From: Parapedobacter soli
GTDB lineage: Bacteria; Bacteroidota; Bacteroidia; Sphingobacteriales; Sphingobacteriaceae
Length of the DNA stretch: 64,000 bases
Assembly (NCBI RefSeq): GCF_025460835.1
Contig: NZ_JAMXAY010000021.1
Coordinates: 1-64,000 of the forward strand
Reading direction: 5' to 3'
Shown: piece by piece, positions 1 to 8,712 of the stretch
Layout of the letters: each line of letters begins with the position of its first letter
Numbering within the stretch: the first letter of the stretch is position 1
Notes under the pieces: generated by a model
The model's input: only the letters and a program-made list of their open reading frames with translations
Told to the model about the DNA's origin: nothing
Database searches by the model: none
Program-made: the position numbers and the translations under genes

Positions 1-25
1 CCTGCAAATCCAATCCCCAAAATTC

Positions 26-1591
26 TTAAAAGCGAAATCCCTGGATGCTTTTGGCATGCTCAAATGCTTCGTACAACTTGCCGATACCCAGCTCATTGCC
101 GCTGAAATAGTCGCCAAATGCGGTTAGCTCGCCGCGGTATACTTCCGGCCGGGCCAACATTCCCGTTTTGCCCATCGCCGCACTAACGGTGAGTGGAAGT
201 TCTAACGTATTTTTGAAGCTATAACTTACGCCCCCGGCCGGATACAGCCCCCATTTTTGATCATACAAAGAGCTCCCATCAGCACGGAGGGTCAGGTTCA
301 CATTCAGGTCGTCGTTGAAATCCAGTTTCCAGAGGCCGAAGAAAGACAACAGGTTATCCCGGTCGTGGCCCGACCAGGCATCGGTCTGGCTGGCGTTGTA
401 ACCGGTTACCACTTTGACGAAATTGGACCCACCGTATTCCAAATTCTTATTTCCGTCGACGGAGGTAATGCGGTTATCCGTGGTCCGGACCTCATTACCC
501 AGTGTCATCGTCAGGTCCGTCCGGTCGGAAAAACGGTGGCTGTAATTCACCGTGGTGTTGATGGAAATCAACTGTCGCTTTACGGCGGCGCTGGCGGCGC
601 GGACAGATCCGTCCAACACATCAGACGGGATGAAAAAATCGCGCTTAGCACCCTCGTATGATATACCCGCCAAGGAGGTAACGGACCACTTCGGAGCCAA
701 TTGATAGCTGAGCCGCAGCGATGAAAGCTGTGCCGTGTTCTTATTGTCATCCATGAAGAATGTTTCATCAGGCACCACTGGGCGTGGCAGCCCACGCTCG
801 TATTCGCCGGCATAGCGGCCTTTCCGATTGGCGAGGGTTAGATTGCTGTAGAATTGCGCCGTAAACTGTGGGGAGATGTTATAGGTTGCGTTTAAAAACA
901 ACGATTGTTGGGTAAATTTGGTTGCGGCCACCGCTCCGTTATCCTGCTCGTTCGTAAACCCGAACAAATACGACCCGAAATCGCCGCCCCCGTCTATGAT
1001 TGCCCGCTGGCTGTGGGTAATCTCCCGGCCGTATACCTCCCGCCGGGCCGTGGTATTGAAGTTGTAGAAGGCATCTTTGCGGTAGTTGAAGTCGTTCAAA
1101 TAATTGGTGCCGGCAAACGCCGATGCACTGACATGCAACGGCCCGGTACGCCCCTCCTTCAATACGATGTTAATCGCCCCGTTTGCCGCCAGTACACCAT
1201 AAGCGGCCAACTGGTCCACCGCTTTGATGATCTCGATACGTTCAATCTGTTCGGGGGCATAATAACTCAACGGGTTAATCGCCGTCACACCGGAAGGGCT
1301 GCCAATAATCGGCACGCCATCGATCATGATCATCGGCATGGTGGAATCATCCGTCGGATCCATACTCAGTCCGCGGAGGTTGATGACCGACTGGGTGCCG
1401 GCCTCGCCCGACCAGCTTTTCACACGAAGACCGGCTGTACTGCCTTGCAAAAGATTTTCTACCCCATTCCGTACGGGCCACAACACACTGTCCACTTGGA
1501 CTACCTCCTGTGCATCAGTCTCCATCAAGGCCGCCGGGAGTAAAAGAATGCTGAAAATTACTTTCCAAAAGGATTTGCGGAATAAGTCCAT
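26..1591 (-). CDS. Shortened SusC-like TonB-dependent receptor
   Basis: Outer-membrane receptor of the SusC/RagA type, normally a 22-strand barrel importing glycans with TonB energy. The start at 1591 gives a clean signal peptide (MDLFRKSFWKVIFSILLLPA, ending near TDAQ); an upstream ATG at 1615 would add eight residues. There is no carboxypeptidase-regulatory domain; the plug follows at once (NLRGLSMDP, then a MIDGVPII motif), then alternating barrel strands. The protein is about 520 residues, whereas relatives have about 900-1000, so roughly half the barrel is absent. The stop is TAA at 26-28, and both other frames stay open to the window edge. It may therefore be a frameshifted or truncated receptor whose remainder lies to the left. 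Family assignment is firm; intactness is doubtful. Confidence 0.8.
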   Translation of the reverse strand: MDLFRKSFWKVIFSILLLPAALMETDAQEVVQVDSVLWPVRNGVENLLQGSTAGLRVKSWSGEAGTQSVINLRGLSMDPTDDSTMPMIMIDGVPIIGSPSGVTAINPLSYYAPEQIERIEIIKAVDQLAAYGVLAANGAINIVLKEGRTGPLHVSASAFAGTNYLNDFNYRKDAFYNFNTTARREVYGREITHSQRAIIDGGGDFGSYLFGFTNEQDNGAVAATKFTQQSLFLNATYNISPQFTAQFYSNLTLANRKGRYAGEYERGLPRPVVPDETFFMDDNKNTAQLSSLRLSYQLAPKWSVTSLAGISYEGAKRDFFIPSDVLDGSVRAASAAVKRQLISINTTVNYSHRFSDRTDLTMTLGNEVRTTDNRITSVDGNKNLEYGGSNFVKVVTGYNASQTDAWSGHDRDNLLSFFGLWKLDFNDDLNVNLTLRADGSSLYDQKWGLYPAGGVSYSFKNTLELPLTVSAAMGKTGMLARPEVYRGELTAFGDYFSGNELGIGKLYEAFEHAKSIQGFRF

Positions 1592-1615
1592 AATACTAAG
1601 GGTTATCGGTTCCAT

Positions 1616-1846
1616 ACTTCAGTCGACAAACTATCCATATATATTTATTTTAGTATCAATACGCTTTCCTTAACTCTCAAAGCACGAATTGCTTGCCTAG
1701 AAAAGTTAAGCAATACTAAACAATGTTTATTAACGGAATAAACCTAGAAAATTAAAAAATCATTAAACCGGTGGGCAACTCCGGTTCAGGTATTTAAACG
1801 CAGAAAAGAGATGGAAAGGTTAGGTGCGCGAGGCGGCTGTTTTTAG
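1616..1846. other. AT-rich intergenic region with short inverted repeats
   Basis: This gap lies between the regulator's stop and the shortened receptor. It is AT-rich and has no credible coding frame. Two perfect short inverted repeats are visible: ATTGCTT/AAGCAAT (1688-1694 and 1708-1714) and GTTTATT/AATAAAC (1725-1731 and 1737-1743). A weak minus-strand TAGTTTG box lies near 1624-1630, suitably placed for the receptor start at 1591. The repeats could be operators for the adjacent XRE regulator, but this is only suggested by position. Confidence 0.3.
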
Positions 1847-2419
1847 TTAATTCTCAAAGAAGTAAATAACCAACATCACAGCATTGTAGGCTCCGATATT
1901 CTTGGGTGTATGTGGTATGCGCCCGTCAAATAACATGGAGTCCCCGGCATTTAACCGGATATTTTCGTGTTCAAACTGGTACTCAACCTCGCCTGATAAC
2001 ATGTATTTGTATTCAAATGCCTCAGTTTCCACCATGGGCCGCTTGGCGTTCGGCTCCAGTTCAAGCAGGACGATATCCACTGTGGACTTCTCGATATTCC
2101 GGGTGAATATCCGATGGTAGCGGAAACCCATGGCCTGTTCTTTTTCGAAATAGTAGTATTCATCCCGCCGCTTTACAAGAATGGTCTTTGCCGACTCTGC
2201 GGTATCGATTTCTTTGAAGAAGACATTCAGGTCGACATCCAGGGCTTTGATAATCGCTATCAGCACAATCAAAGACGGGACGGCACGGCTATTTTCAATC
2301 TGGGAAATCAACCCTTTGCTTACGGATGCGCGCTCAGCGAGTTCCTGTACCGTAATTCCCTTGCTCTTCCTCCGCTCCCTGATCTGGTTTGCAATCTGGA
2401 TAAGTATATCTTCTTTCAT
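1847..2419 (-). CDS. XRE-family transcriptional regulator with cupin domain
   Basis: A cytoplasmic DNA-binding regulator of 190 residues. Residues about 8-65 form a lambda-repressor-like helix-turn-helix (IRERRKSKGITVQELAERA, then SKGLISQIENSRAVPS). Residues about 105-188 form a cupin barrel: EYKYMLSGEVEYQFE, LNAGDSMLFDGRIPH and the closing VMLVIYFFEN. This HTH-cupin layout is typical of regulators that sense a small ligand; the ligand cannot be read from the sequence. It is the only regulator here that is not a hybrid two-component protein. It follows the cytochrome-bearing gene by 70 bases but seems to have its own promoter at 2439-2468, so it need not belong to PUL A. It could autoregulate or control the receptor downstream. 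Confidence 0.9.
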   Translation of the reverse strand: MKEDILIQIANQIRERRKSKGITVQELAERASVSKGLISQIENSRAVPSLIVLIAIIKALDVDLNVFFKEIDTAESAKTILVKRRDEYYYFEKEQAMGFRYHRIFTRNIEKSTVDIVLLELEPNAKRPMVETEAFEYKYMLSGEVEYQFEHENIRLNAGDSMLFDGRIPHTPKNIGAYNAVMLVIYFFEN

Positions 2420-2438
2420 TCAACAGTGCCTCCGCAAG

Positions 2439-2468
2439 CAAAGATATGCCATTTCCGGTGAACACCAA
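2439..2468 (-). promoter_or_regulatory. Candidate promoter of the XRE-cupin gene
   Basis: Reading the minus strand, TATCTTTG at 2446-2439 matches the Bacteroidota -7 consensus TAnnTTTG exactly. TTGG at 2468-2465 lies 18 bases upstream, near the -33 TTTG position. Transcription would begin about a dozen bases before the ATG at 2419. Predicted by motif only. Confidence 0.45.
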
Positions 2469-2478
2469 GCAAGGTGTA

Positions 2479-2495
2479 AAATAACCCCCTTATTT
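2479..2495 (-). terminator. Weak hairpin at the end of the PUL A operon
   Basis: On the minus strand AAATAA, GGGGG, TTATTT forms a six-pair AU-rich hairpin that includes the stop codon of the cytochrome-bearing gene and continues into TTAC. It sits where the PUL A operon should end, but the stem is weak. Confidence 0.25.
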
Positions 2496-5156
2496 CTGTT
2501 GCTCCAAATACGCCACCAACGAGGCCAGCTCTTCGTAGCTCAGTGCATTCGCTAAGCCTTCAGGCATCATGGACATATCCAGTTCACGCCGGTCCTTGAT
2601 ATCTGCCGTCTTGATCTCAGTGGCTACCCCGGCTACGTTGCGGATGGTGAGCTTCTCGGCCGACTCCGCCGTGACAAAGCCCACATACATTTGGCCATTA
2701 TTGAGCTCAATCTGTACCGTTGCAAAACCCTGTGAGATGGATGCATTTGGTTTGAGTATCGATTCGGCAATTTTCTCACGGTTCATGATGGAGCCGACCT
2801 GCCCCATGAACGGGCCTTTTTGTGGCTCGCTGGCATCCACGGTGTGGCAGGCCACACAGCCCTGCTGCACGAACAACGCTGCCCCAGCCTCCGGATCACC
2901 TTTGATACGCTGCAACGCAAGCAGAACGTCTTCAATCGACGACTCGCCCACCTGTCCCTTCTTGTTCTTGATCGCTTCCAAATCGACCAACGCCGCTTCT
3001 TCACGTGCTTTTTCCAGGTCGACCGTGCCGAACTGGTCGATACCGAGACGGTACTTGGTATTGAGGGCGGCGAAGGAAGCCCTATCTGCCTTGCTGGCCA
3101 CTTCCCACTGTGCGATCAGGAAACCACGTATCGCTGGGGTCGATGTCCAATCTTCCGTCTTATAGTACGGGCCGTGTGTATCGGGTCGTGTGCCCCACCA
3201 CCAGGAGGTATCGTATGCCGGCTCGCGGTGATAGATGCGCGCCAAGGTGTTGATTATTTTTTCGCGATAGGCGGTGTCATCGGTATGGTCATAAGCCCCA
3301 ATCAACGCATCCACCACACGGTCGTCATGGAAGTAGCGCATGGTCCATAACGCCATATCGGTCTGTTCGGTGCCCAGCGCGTCGATGCATTCCGCCACGG
3401 CATCCAGCGCGACAAGTGTCCGTACCGTAAGGTGGGGGATGATGATTTCTGCGTTAGGGGTGGCGTGCGGGCCTTCGGTTCCCAGTGCCGGTGCTCTGAA
3501 AGAGGCCGGTACCCCGGTATTGAGCAACTGGCCGATGGCTTTTCGGATACCCAATCGTCCTACGCCGATGATGGCTGCGGCCTTTACCCGTGGGTTATCC
3601 GATTGCAGCGCGGCGAGGAAGGGTTCGGCAGGCACTGCATCAGCCAGCCCTTTACGGTCGGCCAGGGCGCGCAGGGCAAATTCCTGCAGGGCGGTATCCT
3701 GCGTAGCCTCCACCAGTCGGTCGATGCCTGCCCTGCCGGTCAGCTGTGCGTAGGTGTATAAGGCGGCCACCCGCTGCGGTTTGTCCAGCGATTCCTTTTC
3801 CACCAATCTCCATATAGAGGAGGTTGTCCGGTCGCCGGGATTCCGGCTGAGCAATTCGAACTGTGCTGCCTGGCGTACTTTGGCATCGGGCGATTCAAGC
3901 AGGGCGATGAGTTTGCGGTCCGATAACTGGGTCACGTCGGCAAACGGCTGATATTCCCACCCGTTGGGCACCACGCGGACCACATAGCCGATATCCGGGC
4001 TGCCCGAATATCCGGCGCCGTCCCAAGCGGATAGGTACATAATCCCCGACCCGTCGATATCCACATCGGTAATCTGCGGCAACTGGATGAACGGCTCCTC
4101 GGCCTGGGTGAATGTAGGACCATCAGCCGTAACTGGATGTTTATAGAGGTAGCTCCTACCCCAATCAGCCATCAGTGGTGTATTGTTGTAAGCCTCGGGC
4201 CAACGGTGATCGTTCAGGTACAGCGAGCCCGTTCCCGAGCCACCACCCACATCCACCAGCGCTGGAATGATCTCTTCCGTATAGTGTTTAAACAGCAACG
4301 GGTACCCATATTCGCCCGATTGCAGCTGGTGGGAGAACCGGATGTTCCAGCCCCCGCCGTCGTTGGTATTATCACGGGTGAACATGTTCATCAGCGGGTC
4401 GATGGCCACATCGTAGATGTTGCGCAGACCATGTGTATAGACTTCCATCTCGGTGCCGTCGGGCCGCACGCGAAGGATACCGCCACCGAGCATGGTCAGC
4501 CGGGTACCGTCACGATCGGTCGCATTATGGAAACCAAAGTCGCCCACGGCGATGTAAATCCAGCCATCGATGCCCAGCTGGATGCCGTTGGTGGCGTGGT
4601 CGGTACCCCGCTCGGCAAGGTAGGTGGGGTTACTCAGGTCGGTGATCAGTACTTGCGCAGTGCTATCCGCCACCCCGTCGTTGTCGTTGTCTTCAAAAAC
4701 AATCAGATCCATGTTCTCGGCCTTTTCCGTTTCGGGCGAAAAACGCGTATGCAGCACATATACCTTATTGCCCATAGCGAGGATGCCGCGGGGGTTATCC
4801 ACCTTGGCAAACTCGGTGTGTGTATCGAGGATACCGTCGCCGTTGCAATCGATCAATTTGACGATAGCGCCGTAGCCCATGTCCTTACCGAGGGAACCCA
4901 TCTTGTCAACACCCACGTACACATCACCCAGTGCGGAAACGGCCATGCATGCCGGGCTCGGCACCAAACCGGCGTCTGCAAATACTCGGATATCGAGATC
5001 TTCCGGCCACTTCAGCCCCGCCGCCAGCGAGTCGGTCATGGCCTCGTATTGGTACGTGGCTGCCGGATTACAGTTGCGTGTATGGTCGGTGCAGCTCCAG
5101 AAGGCGCCGGCGACTACCAGCGCGTAGGCACTCCAAGTATTGATCAATTTATCCAT
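2490..5156 (-). CDS. Beta-propeller/HEAT-like lipoprotein with C-terminal cytochrome c domain
   Basis: An exported protein of about 888 residues starting at the ATG at 5156, which begins a signal peptide ending in SC (likely a lipoprotein, though the lipobox is weak); the longer frame to 5213 adds an unlikely leader. Residues about 40-440 resemble the six-bladed propeller of soluble PQQ-type sugar dehydrogenases (GDVYVGVD, GIQLGIDGWIYIAVGDFGF, HGLRNIYDVAIDP). Residues about 450-680 look like HEAT repeats. The end is a c-type cytochrome: CVACH, with C767, C770 and H771, and a possible axial Met in MMPEGL. This layout occurs in Planctomycetes and Bacteroidota proteins usually annotated as membrane-bound dehydrogenases, with activity mostly unproven. 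It is last in the PUL A operon, 55 bases after the GH43 gene, so oxidation of a released sugar is a reasonable inference. Confidence 0.85.
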   Translation of the reverse strand: MDKLINTWSAYALVVAGAFWSCTDHTRNCNPAATYQYEAMTDSLAAGLKWPEDLDIRVFADAGLVPSPACMAVSALGDVYVGVDKMGSLGKDMGYGAIVKLIDCNGDGILDTHTEFAKVDNPRGILAMGNKVYVLHTRFSPETEKAENMDLIVFEDNDNDGVADSTAQVLITDLSNPTYLAERGTDHATNGIQLGIDGWIYIAVGDFGFHNATDRDGTRLTMLGGGILRVRPDGTEMEVYTHGLRNIYDVAIDPLMNMFTRDNTNDGGGWNIRFSHQLQSGEYGYPLLFKHYTEEIIPALVDVGGGSGTGSLYLNDHRWPEAYNNTPLMADWGRSYLYKHPVTADGPTFTQAEEPFIQLPQITDVDIDGSGIMYLSAWDGAGYSGSPDIGYVVRVVPNGWEYQPFADVTQLSDRKLIALLESPDAKVRQAAQFELLSRNPGDRTTSSIWRLVEKESLDKPQRVAALYTYAQLTGRAGIDRLVEATQDTALQEFALRALADRKGLADAVPAEPFLAALQSDNPRVKAAAIIGVGRLGIRKAIGQLLNTGVPASFRAPALGTEGPHATPNAEIIIPHLTVRTLVALDAVAECIDALGTEQTDMALWTMRYFHDDRVVDALIGAYDHTDDTAYREKIINTLARIYHREPAYDTSWWWGTRPDTHGPYYKTEDWTSTPAIRGFLIAQWEVASKADRASFAALNTKYRLGIDQFGTVDLEKAREEAALVDLEAIKNKKGQVGESSIEDVLLALQRIKGDPEAGAALFVQQGCVACHTVDASEPQKGPFMGQVGSIMNREKIAESILKPNASISQGFATVQIELNNGQMYVGFVTAESAEKLTIRNVAGVATEIKTADIKDRRELDMSMMPEGLANALSYEELASLVAYLEQQK

Positions 5157-5218
5157 TTGGTATATAAAATTCGTTTTAATGCTTGGCAAACTTAGATAAA
5201 GTCGCTCCGTCATGCAAC

Positions 5219-6211
5219 CTATAACTCCAATACTACCAACTTATCCCCTGAATCATCCACTTCAAACAACCTGGGAATCCGGATATACCGTCCATTTTCA
5301 TCGGCACGGTGGCTGTGCACGGCCATGAGGAGCTTGCCGTCAAATGTACGGAATAACATGCCATGGCCATGGTTGGGTGGGGTAATCGGATCTTTTTCCT
5401 GTATCCATGGACCATCCAAGGTACCGCTTTGTGAGTAAGCCACGCCCTGGGTGTACACATCAAACACCCAACTGGTCCATAGCATACCCAATTTGCCCGT
5501 CTGGGTACGGAACAAGAAGGGTCCATCGGTCACTTTGTTGGGTACGATGTTGCCCTCCGCATCACGTTCCTTGCTCCACGGCGAATCACTTGCCCGGAAC
5601 AGGATTTCACCTTCACCCACCGAACCGCTCAAGTCGGGTTTCAGTTCGATCTTTTCCATCGTGCCGTTCCAATTCTGCAGCCATTCGTGGCAATATATCA
5701 TATATGGTTTGCCATCTTTGTCCACCCAAAACGTGCCGTCGAGTGTGGGCATGTCGGCCGGTAAGTACGTTGTATCCGCCATCGGCTTGTAAGGGCCGTC
5801 GGGGCGATCACTCACCAATACATGGGAGGCCCGCCGTTCGATGACGTTCCCTTTTACGGTGTCGATGTTCACCTCCCGGTTGGTAAACGTGGCGAAGTTG
5901 TAGTATTTGCCGTTGTAGGCATGCAGTTCGGCCGCCCACACCATCGGCTGCGGCCCCATCCATGATTGGGGATCGTGTTGGATCACCCGGAAAGGGCCCG
6001 TCCATTTTTCCAAATCGGTGCTTTTCCAAAGCAGTCCACCCGTACCGGTCATGTAATATGTAGACGTCTGACTATCCGCCAGGATAAAGGGGTCGTTCAA
6101 GCGGATGGAGTCGAGCGGCACATCCGTTCGTAGCTTCAGCTCGCGGGGTTGTGCAAAGCCCCACACTAAGGTGCATGCCATCCACGTACCAACCACCAAT
6201 AATTTCTTCAT
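5219..6211 (-). CDS. Glycoside hydrolase family 43 enzyme
   Basis: A secreted five-bladed propeller hydrolase of 330 residues, probably acting on arabinose-, xylose- or galactose-containing side chains. The start is the ATG at 6211; an upstream TTG at 6217 would add two residues. The signal peptide ends near GFAQ. The expected base is D40 in LNDPFILAD, and the pKa-modulating Asp is about residue 158 in TLDGTFWVDKDG. The position of the usual general acid, Glu before GP, reads Asp in VTDGPFLF (about residue 229). I believe this TDGP form recurs in some GH43 subgroups, but it should be noted. The gene follows the beta-helix/GH43 fusion by 16 bases, so the two are surely cotranscribed. Family is firm; subfamily and substrate are not. 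Confidence 0.88.
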   Translation of the reverse strand: MKKLLVVGTWMACTLVWGFAQPRELKLRTDVPLDSIRLNDPFILADSQTSTYYMTGTGGLLWKSTDLEKWTGPFRVIQHDPQSWMGPQPMVWAAELHAYNGKYYNFATFTNREVNIDTVKGNVIERRASHVLVSDRPDGPYKPMADTTYLPADMPTLDGTFWVDKDGKPYMIYCHEWLQNWNGTMEKIELKPDLSGSVGEGEILFRASDSPWSKERDAEGNIVPNKVTDGPFLFRTQTGKLGMLWTSWVFDVYTQGVAYSQSGTLDGPWIQEKDPITPPNHGHGMLFRTFDGKLLMAVHSHRADENGRYIRIPRLFEVDDSGDKLVVLEL

Positions 6212-6227
6212 AAGCAATCAGCAATTA

Positions 6228-8681
6228 TCATAAATCATCAAGACTCCACACATCCTCCCACTGCACGTAAGGGACGTCTTCGTCGAGTCGGACGGGCAGC
6301 CAAATATAGCGACTATCTTTGAGATCGCCTGGCTTCCAGCGGTCGGCCATGAAAATAAACGTATCCTTTTTCCCCGGAACGGGCAGCACGAATGTGGATT
6401 GCGCGTCGAAGGTAATTTCCGATTCGGGTCCACGCATCGGGTCGCCCAGCGATGTCCATGGCCCGAAGAGGTTATCGGCCACATACAGCCGGGCCCTGTT
6501 GGGCCGCCAACCGGTGCAGGCACTGGTGAAGAGGTAGTATTTACCCCGGTATTTAAATAGGGCCGGTGCTTCACGATGCTCACGGAAGAGCAGGCTGTCT
6601 TGCGTGGTCGGCTGGAGGTAGTCGTCGGTTAGTCGGGAAATACGCAGATCGAAATTGTCGTCAGAAGCGTAGATGTGGTATGCACTGCCATCGTCGTCCA
6701 CAAACAACCCCATATCGCGTGACATGTTGCCATTCGGCCGGAAGCTGTCCATGAAACGGAACGGCCCCGTAGGCGAATCGCTCACCGCCACGGCGGCTCG
6801 GGCCGCAGCGTATCCCTGCCCACGAAGTTCGAGGTGGAACCACATCACAAACTGCTTTGTTCGCTCGTTGTAGATTACCTTGGGCCGCTCCATGATGCAG
6901 CCCCAGGTGATGTCGCTGTTGGGGTCCTCGACGGGCGATAGGGCCAAAGCTTCATAACGCCAGTGGTAGAGGTCGGTAGAAGTATATACGTTTACGCCCT
7001 GCGATTGCCGGCCGCCACGTTTCTCCCCATACCAATAGTATACACCGTCGTGGTACACGATACTACCGCCATGGGCATTGATATGTTCGCCTCGATCGTC
7101 GTGCCACAGCTGGCCAGGCGCAAAGGCGTTACGACTCAGGTTATTGGCCACCCCGATATCGGGCGACTGGCCGGGCAACACGGGCTGGCCATAGAAATCG
7201 CTCACCACCGAATCCACTAACGGCCTGCCTTTCCCTTTGGCTGGCGAACCGCTTTTCAGCAACAATCCTTTGAGCGCATCCATACCTGGGTGCCCCAGGT
7301 TTTCCAGCGTAACGAACAGCGGGTCGTCCAATACGGCGGCCGGGTCGCCGGGCCGGTCGATATGCTCACCGTAGTACAGGTTGTGGCTATAAAAAATACG
7401 GGTGGCTTTCGCGTCCTCGTAGTCCACTGGCGACAGCGCGTAGAAAATATTATTGGCAATGAGCGTACTGTCGGGGTAACCGTGCCAATTATCGAAGGCA
7501 ACCAACGTGCTGTCGGCATCGGGGTGCCGGTGGGCTGACACGAGCAATACATTGTTGTATATTTTCGTGTTGGAGACGGGTCCCGGCAGGTGTATCACCG
7601 GTGAAAAACCCGCGTGCTTCCCCGTTATGCGGCCGCCATCGTTCACGCTGACGTTGTAGCGCACGACGGTGCCCGTGTTGCCCACGCTCGACCGCCCGCT
7701 CGCATTGCCGTCATTGCATACCAATAAGAACCCGCCTTCGTTGTCGTGGCTGTAATTGTACTGGATGAGCGTATTGCGGCAGTTCCAGTCGGAATCGAAC
7801 CCTTGCGCATCCCACGGTGCTTTGTGGTCACTTACCTCGTTGAACTGGATGATGGTATTGTCGCAGCTCCACGGCCATATCCCCGCGGCCGCCTCGCTAT
7901 CGGGCAGTAGGCGGGGGCAGTCGCGCATCACGTTCCATTCAATCAGTGCCGAATCGCACCCAATGGGTACGATGCCGTCGCCCGGCACGCCTTCCAGCAA
8001 ATTATGGCGGATAACGACAGCGCGGCTGGGGTGCCAATTGTCGCGGCTCCAATAGCCGTTGATGAGTATGCCGTTGCGGTGGGTGCGTTTTACGGTGCAA
8101 TGTTCAATGGTGAGCCCTTCGTACCACGAGGGGGTTTCGCGGCCACCGTTTTTAACGATGATACCTGCGCCGCCACCTTCTTTCTTCACCAAGCTGCCAT
8201 TCACGTCGTGGATATCCAACTCGTGGAGCCGTATGGCCTTTGCCACGCCAAAATCCTGGATTTCGACAATCACCCCCGCCCTGCCAGCCTCGCGCTCCGG
8301 ACCGTAGTTGGAGATGTCGAGGCCCGAAAGCTCCCACCCCGATACGTTATAGAGGTGTACGGTAGCAAGGAAACGCCCATGTGCCTGCAATCGGGGCTTG
8401 TACCCGTCGCCGAAACTGGCTACCACGATGGGCTGTGCTTCCGAGCCAGAACCTTGGGGTTTGAGCTGACCCTCGTAAATACGGCCCGCGCGGAACAGCA
8501 GGGTGTCACCGGGTTGGAATGTAGCTTGGTTCACGCGGTCGAGGCTCCGCCATGCGGCGGTGGAATCCAAGCCTGAGGCCCGGTCATCGCCATCACGTGC
8601 GTCCACATAGTACGTGTCAGCATACGCCCACTGGCCCATCAGGGAGCAGGCTATCAATACATATACGAGTCGCTTCATCAT
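6228..8681 (-). CDS. Right-handed beta-helix and GH43 fusion, exo-1,3-galactanase-like
   Basis: A two-domain secreted protein of about 817 residues. The start at 8681 gives MMKRLVYVLIACSLMGQWAYA, a good signal peptide; the longer frame to 8744 would overlap the upstream SusD gene. Residues about 25-490 are a parallel beta-helix (YYVDARDGDDRASGLDST opening, then repeated NxIxxN-type turns such as NTIIQFNEVS). Residues about 525-815 are GH43: NAHGGSIVYHDGVYYWYGEK, ERPKVIYN, and the probable acid in REAPALFKYRGKYYLF. The usual base Asp near the N-terminus of the propeller is replaced in INAHGG, as in exo-beta-1,3-galactanases of the GH43_24 group and some related subfamilies (from family knowledge). 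The helix may bind or cleave the backbone while the GH43 part trims it. Fusion is certain; specificity is inferred. Confidence 0.87.
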   Translation of the reverse strand: MMKRLVYVLIACSLMGQWAYADTYYVDARDGDDRASGLDSTAAWRSLDRVNQATFQPGDTLLFRAGRIYEGQLKPQGSGSEAQPIVVASFGDGYKPRLQAHGRFLATVHLYNVSGWELSGLDISNYGPEREAGRAGVIVEIQDFGVAKAIRLHELDIHDVNGSLVKKEGGGAGIIVKNGGRETPSWYEGLTIEHCTVKRTHRNGILINGYWSRDNWHPSRAVVIRHNLLEGVPGDGIVPIGCDSALIEWNVMRDCPRLLPDSEAAAGIWPWSCDNTIIQFNEVSDHKAPWDAQGFDSDWNCRNTLIQYNYSHDNEGGFLLVCNDGNASGRSSVGNTGTVVRYNVSVNDGGRITGKHAGFSPVIHLPGPVSNTKIYNNVLLVSAHRHPDADSTLVAFDNWHGYPDSTLIANNIFYALSPVDYEDAKATRIFYSHNLYYGEHIDRPGDPAAVLDDPLFVTLENLGHPGMDALKGLLLKSGSPAKGKGRPLVDSVVSDFYGQPVLPGQSPDIGVANNLSRNAFAPGQLWHDDRGEHINAHGGSIVYHDGVYYWYGEKRGGRQSQGVNVYTSTDLYHWRYEALALSPVEDPNSDITWGCIMERPKVIYNERTKQFVMWFHLELRGQGYAAARAAVAVSDSPTGPFRFMDSFRPNGNMSRDMGLFVDDDGSAYHIYASDDNFDLRISRLTDDYLQPTTQDSLLFREHREAPALFKYRGKYYLFTSACTGWRPNRARLYVADNLFGPWTSLGDPMRGPESEITFDAQSTFVLPVPGKKDTFIFMADRWKPGDLKDSRYIWLPVRLDEDVPYVQWEDVWSLDDL

Positions 8682-8712
8682 CGTGCGTTTCTTTATTTTT
8701 CTACTATGCAAG

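Noticed and set aside
905-1543. A 212-codon plus-strand frame opposite the shortened receptor
   Set aside because: The minus strand has clear TonB plug motifs in the same bases; this frame has no family features.
4137-5195. A 352-codon open frame on the plus strand
   Set aside because: It lies wholly antisense to the cytochrome-bearing gene, shows no recognisable domain or signal, and arises from the GC-rich third positions of the real gene.
8004-8576. A 190-codon plus-strand frame opposite the beta-helix/GH43 fusion
   Set aside because: Antisense to repeated helix coils; no independent coding evidence.
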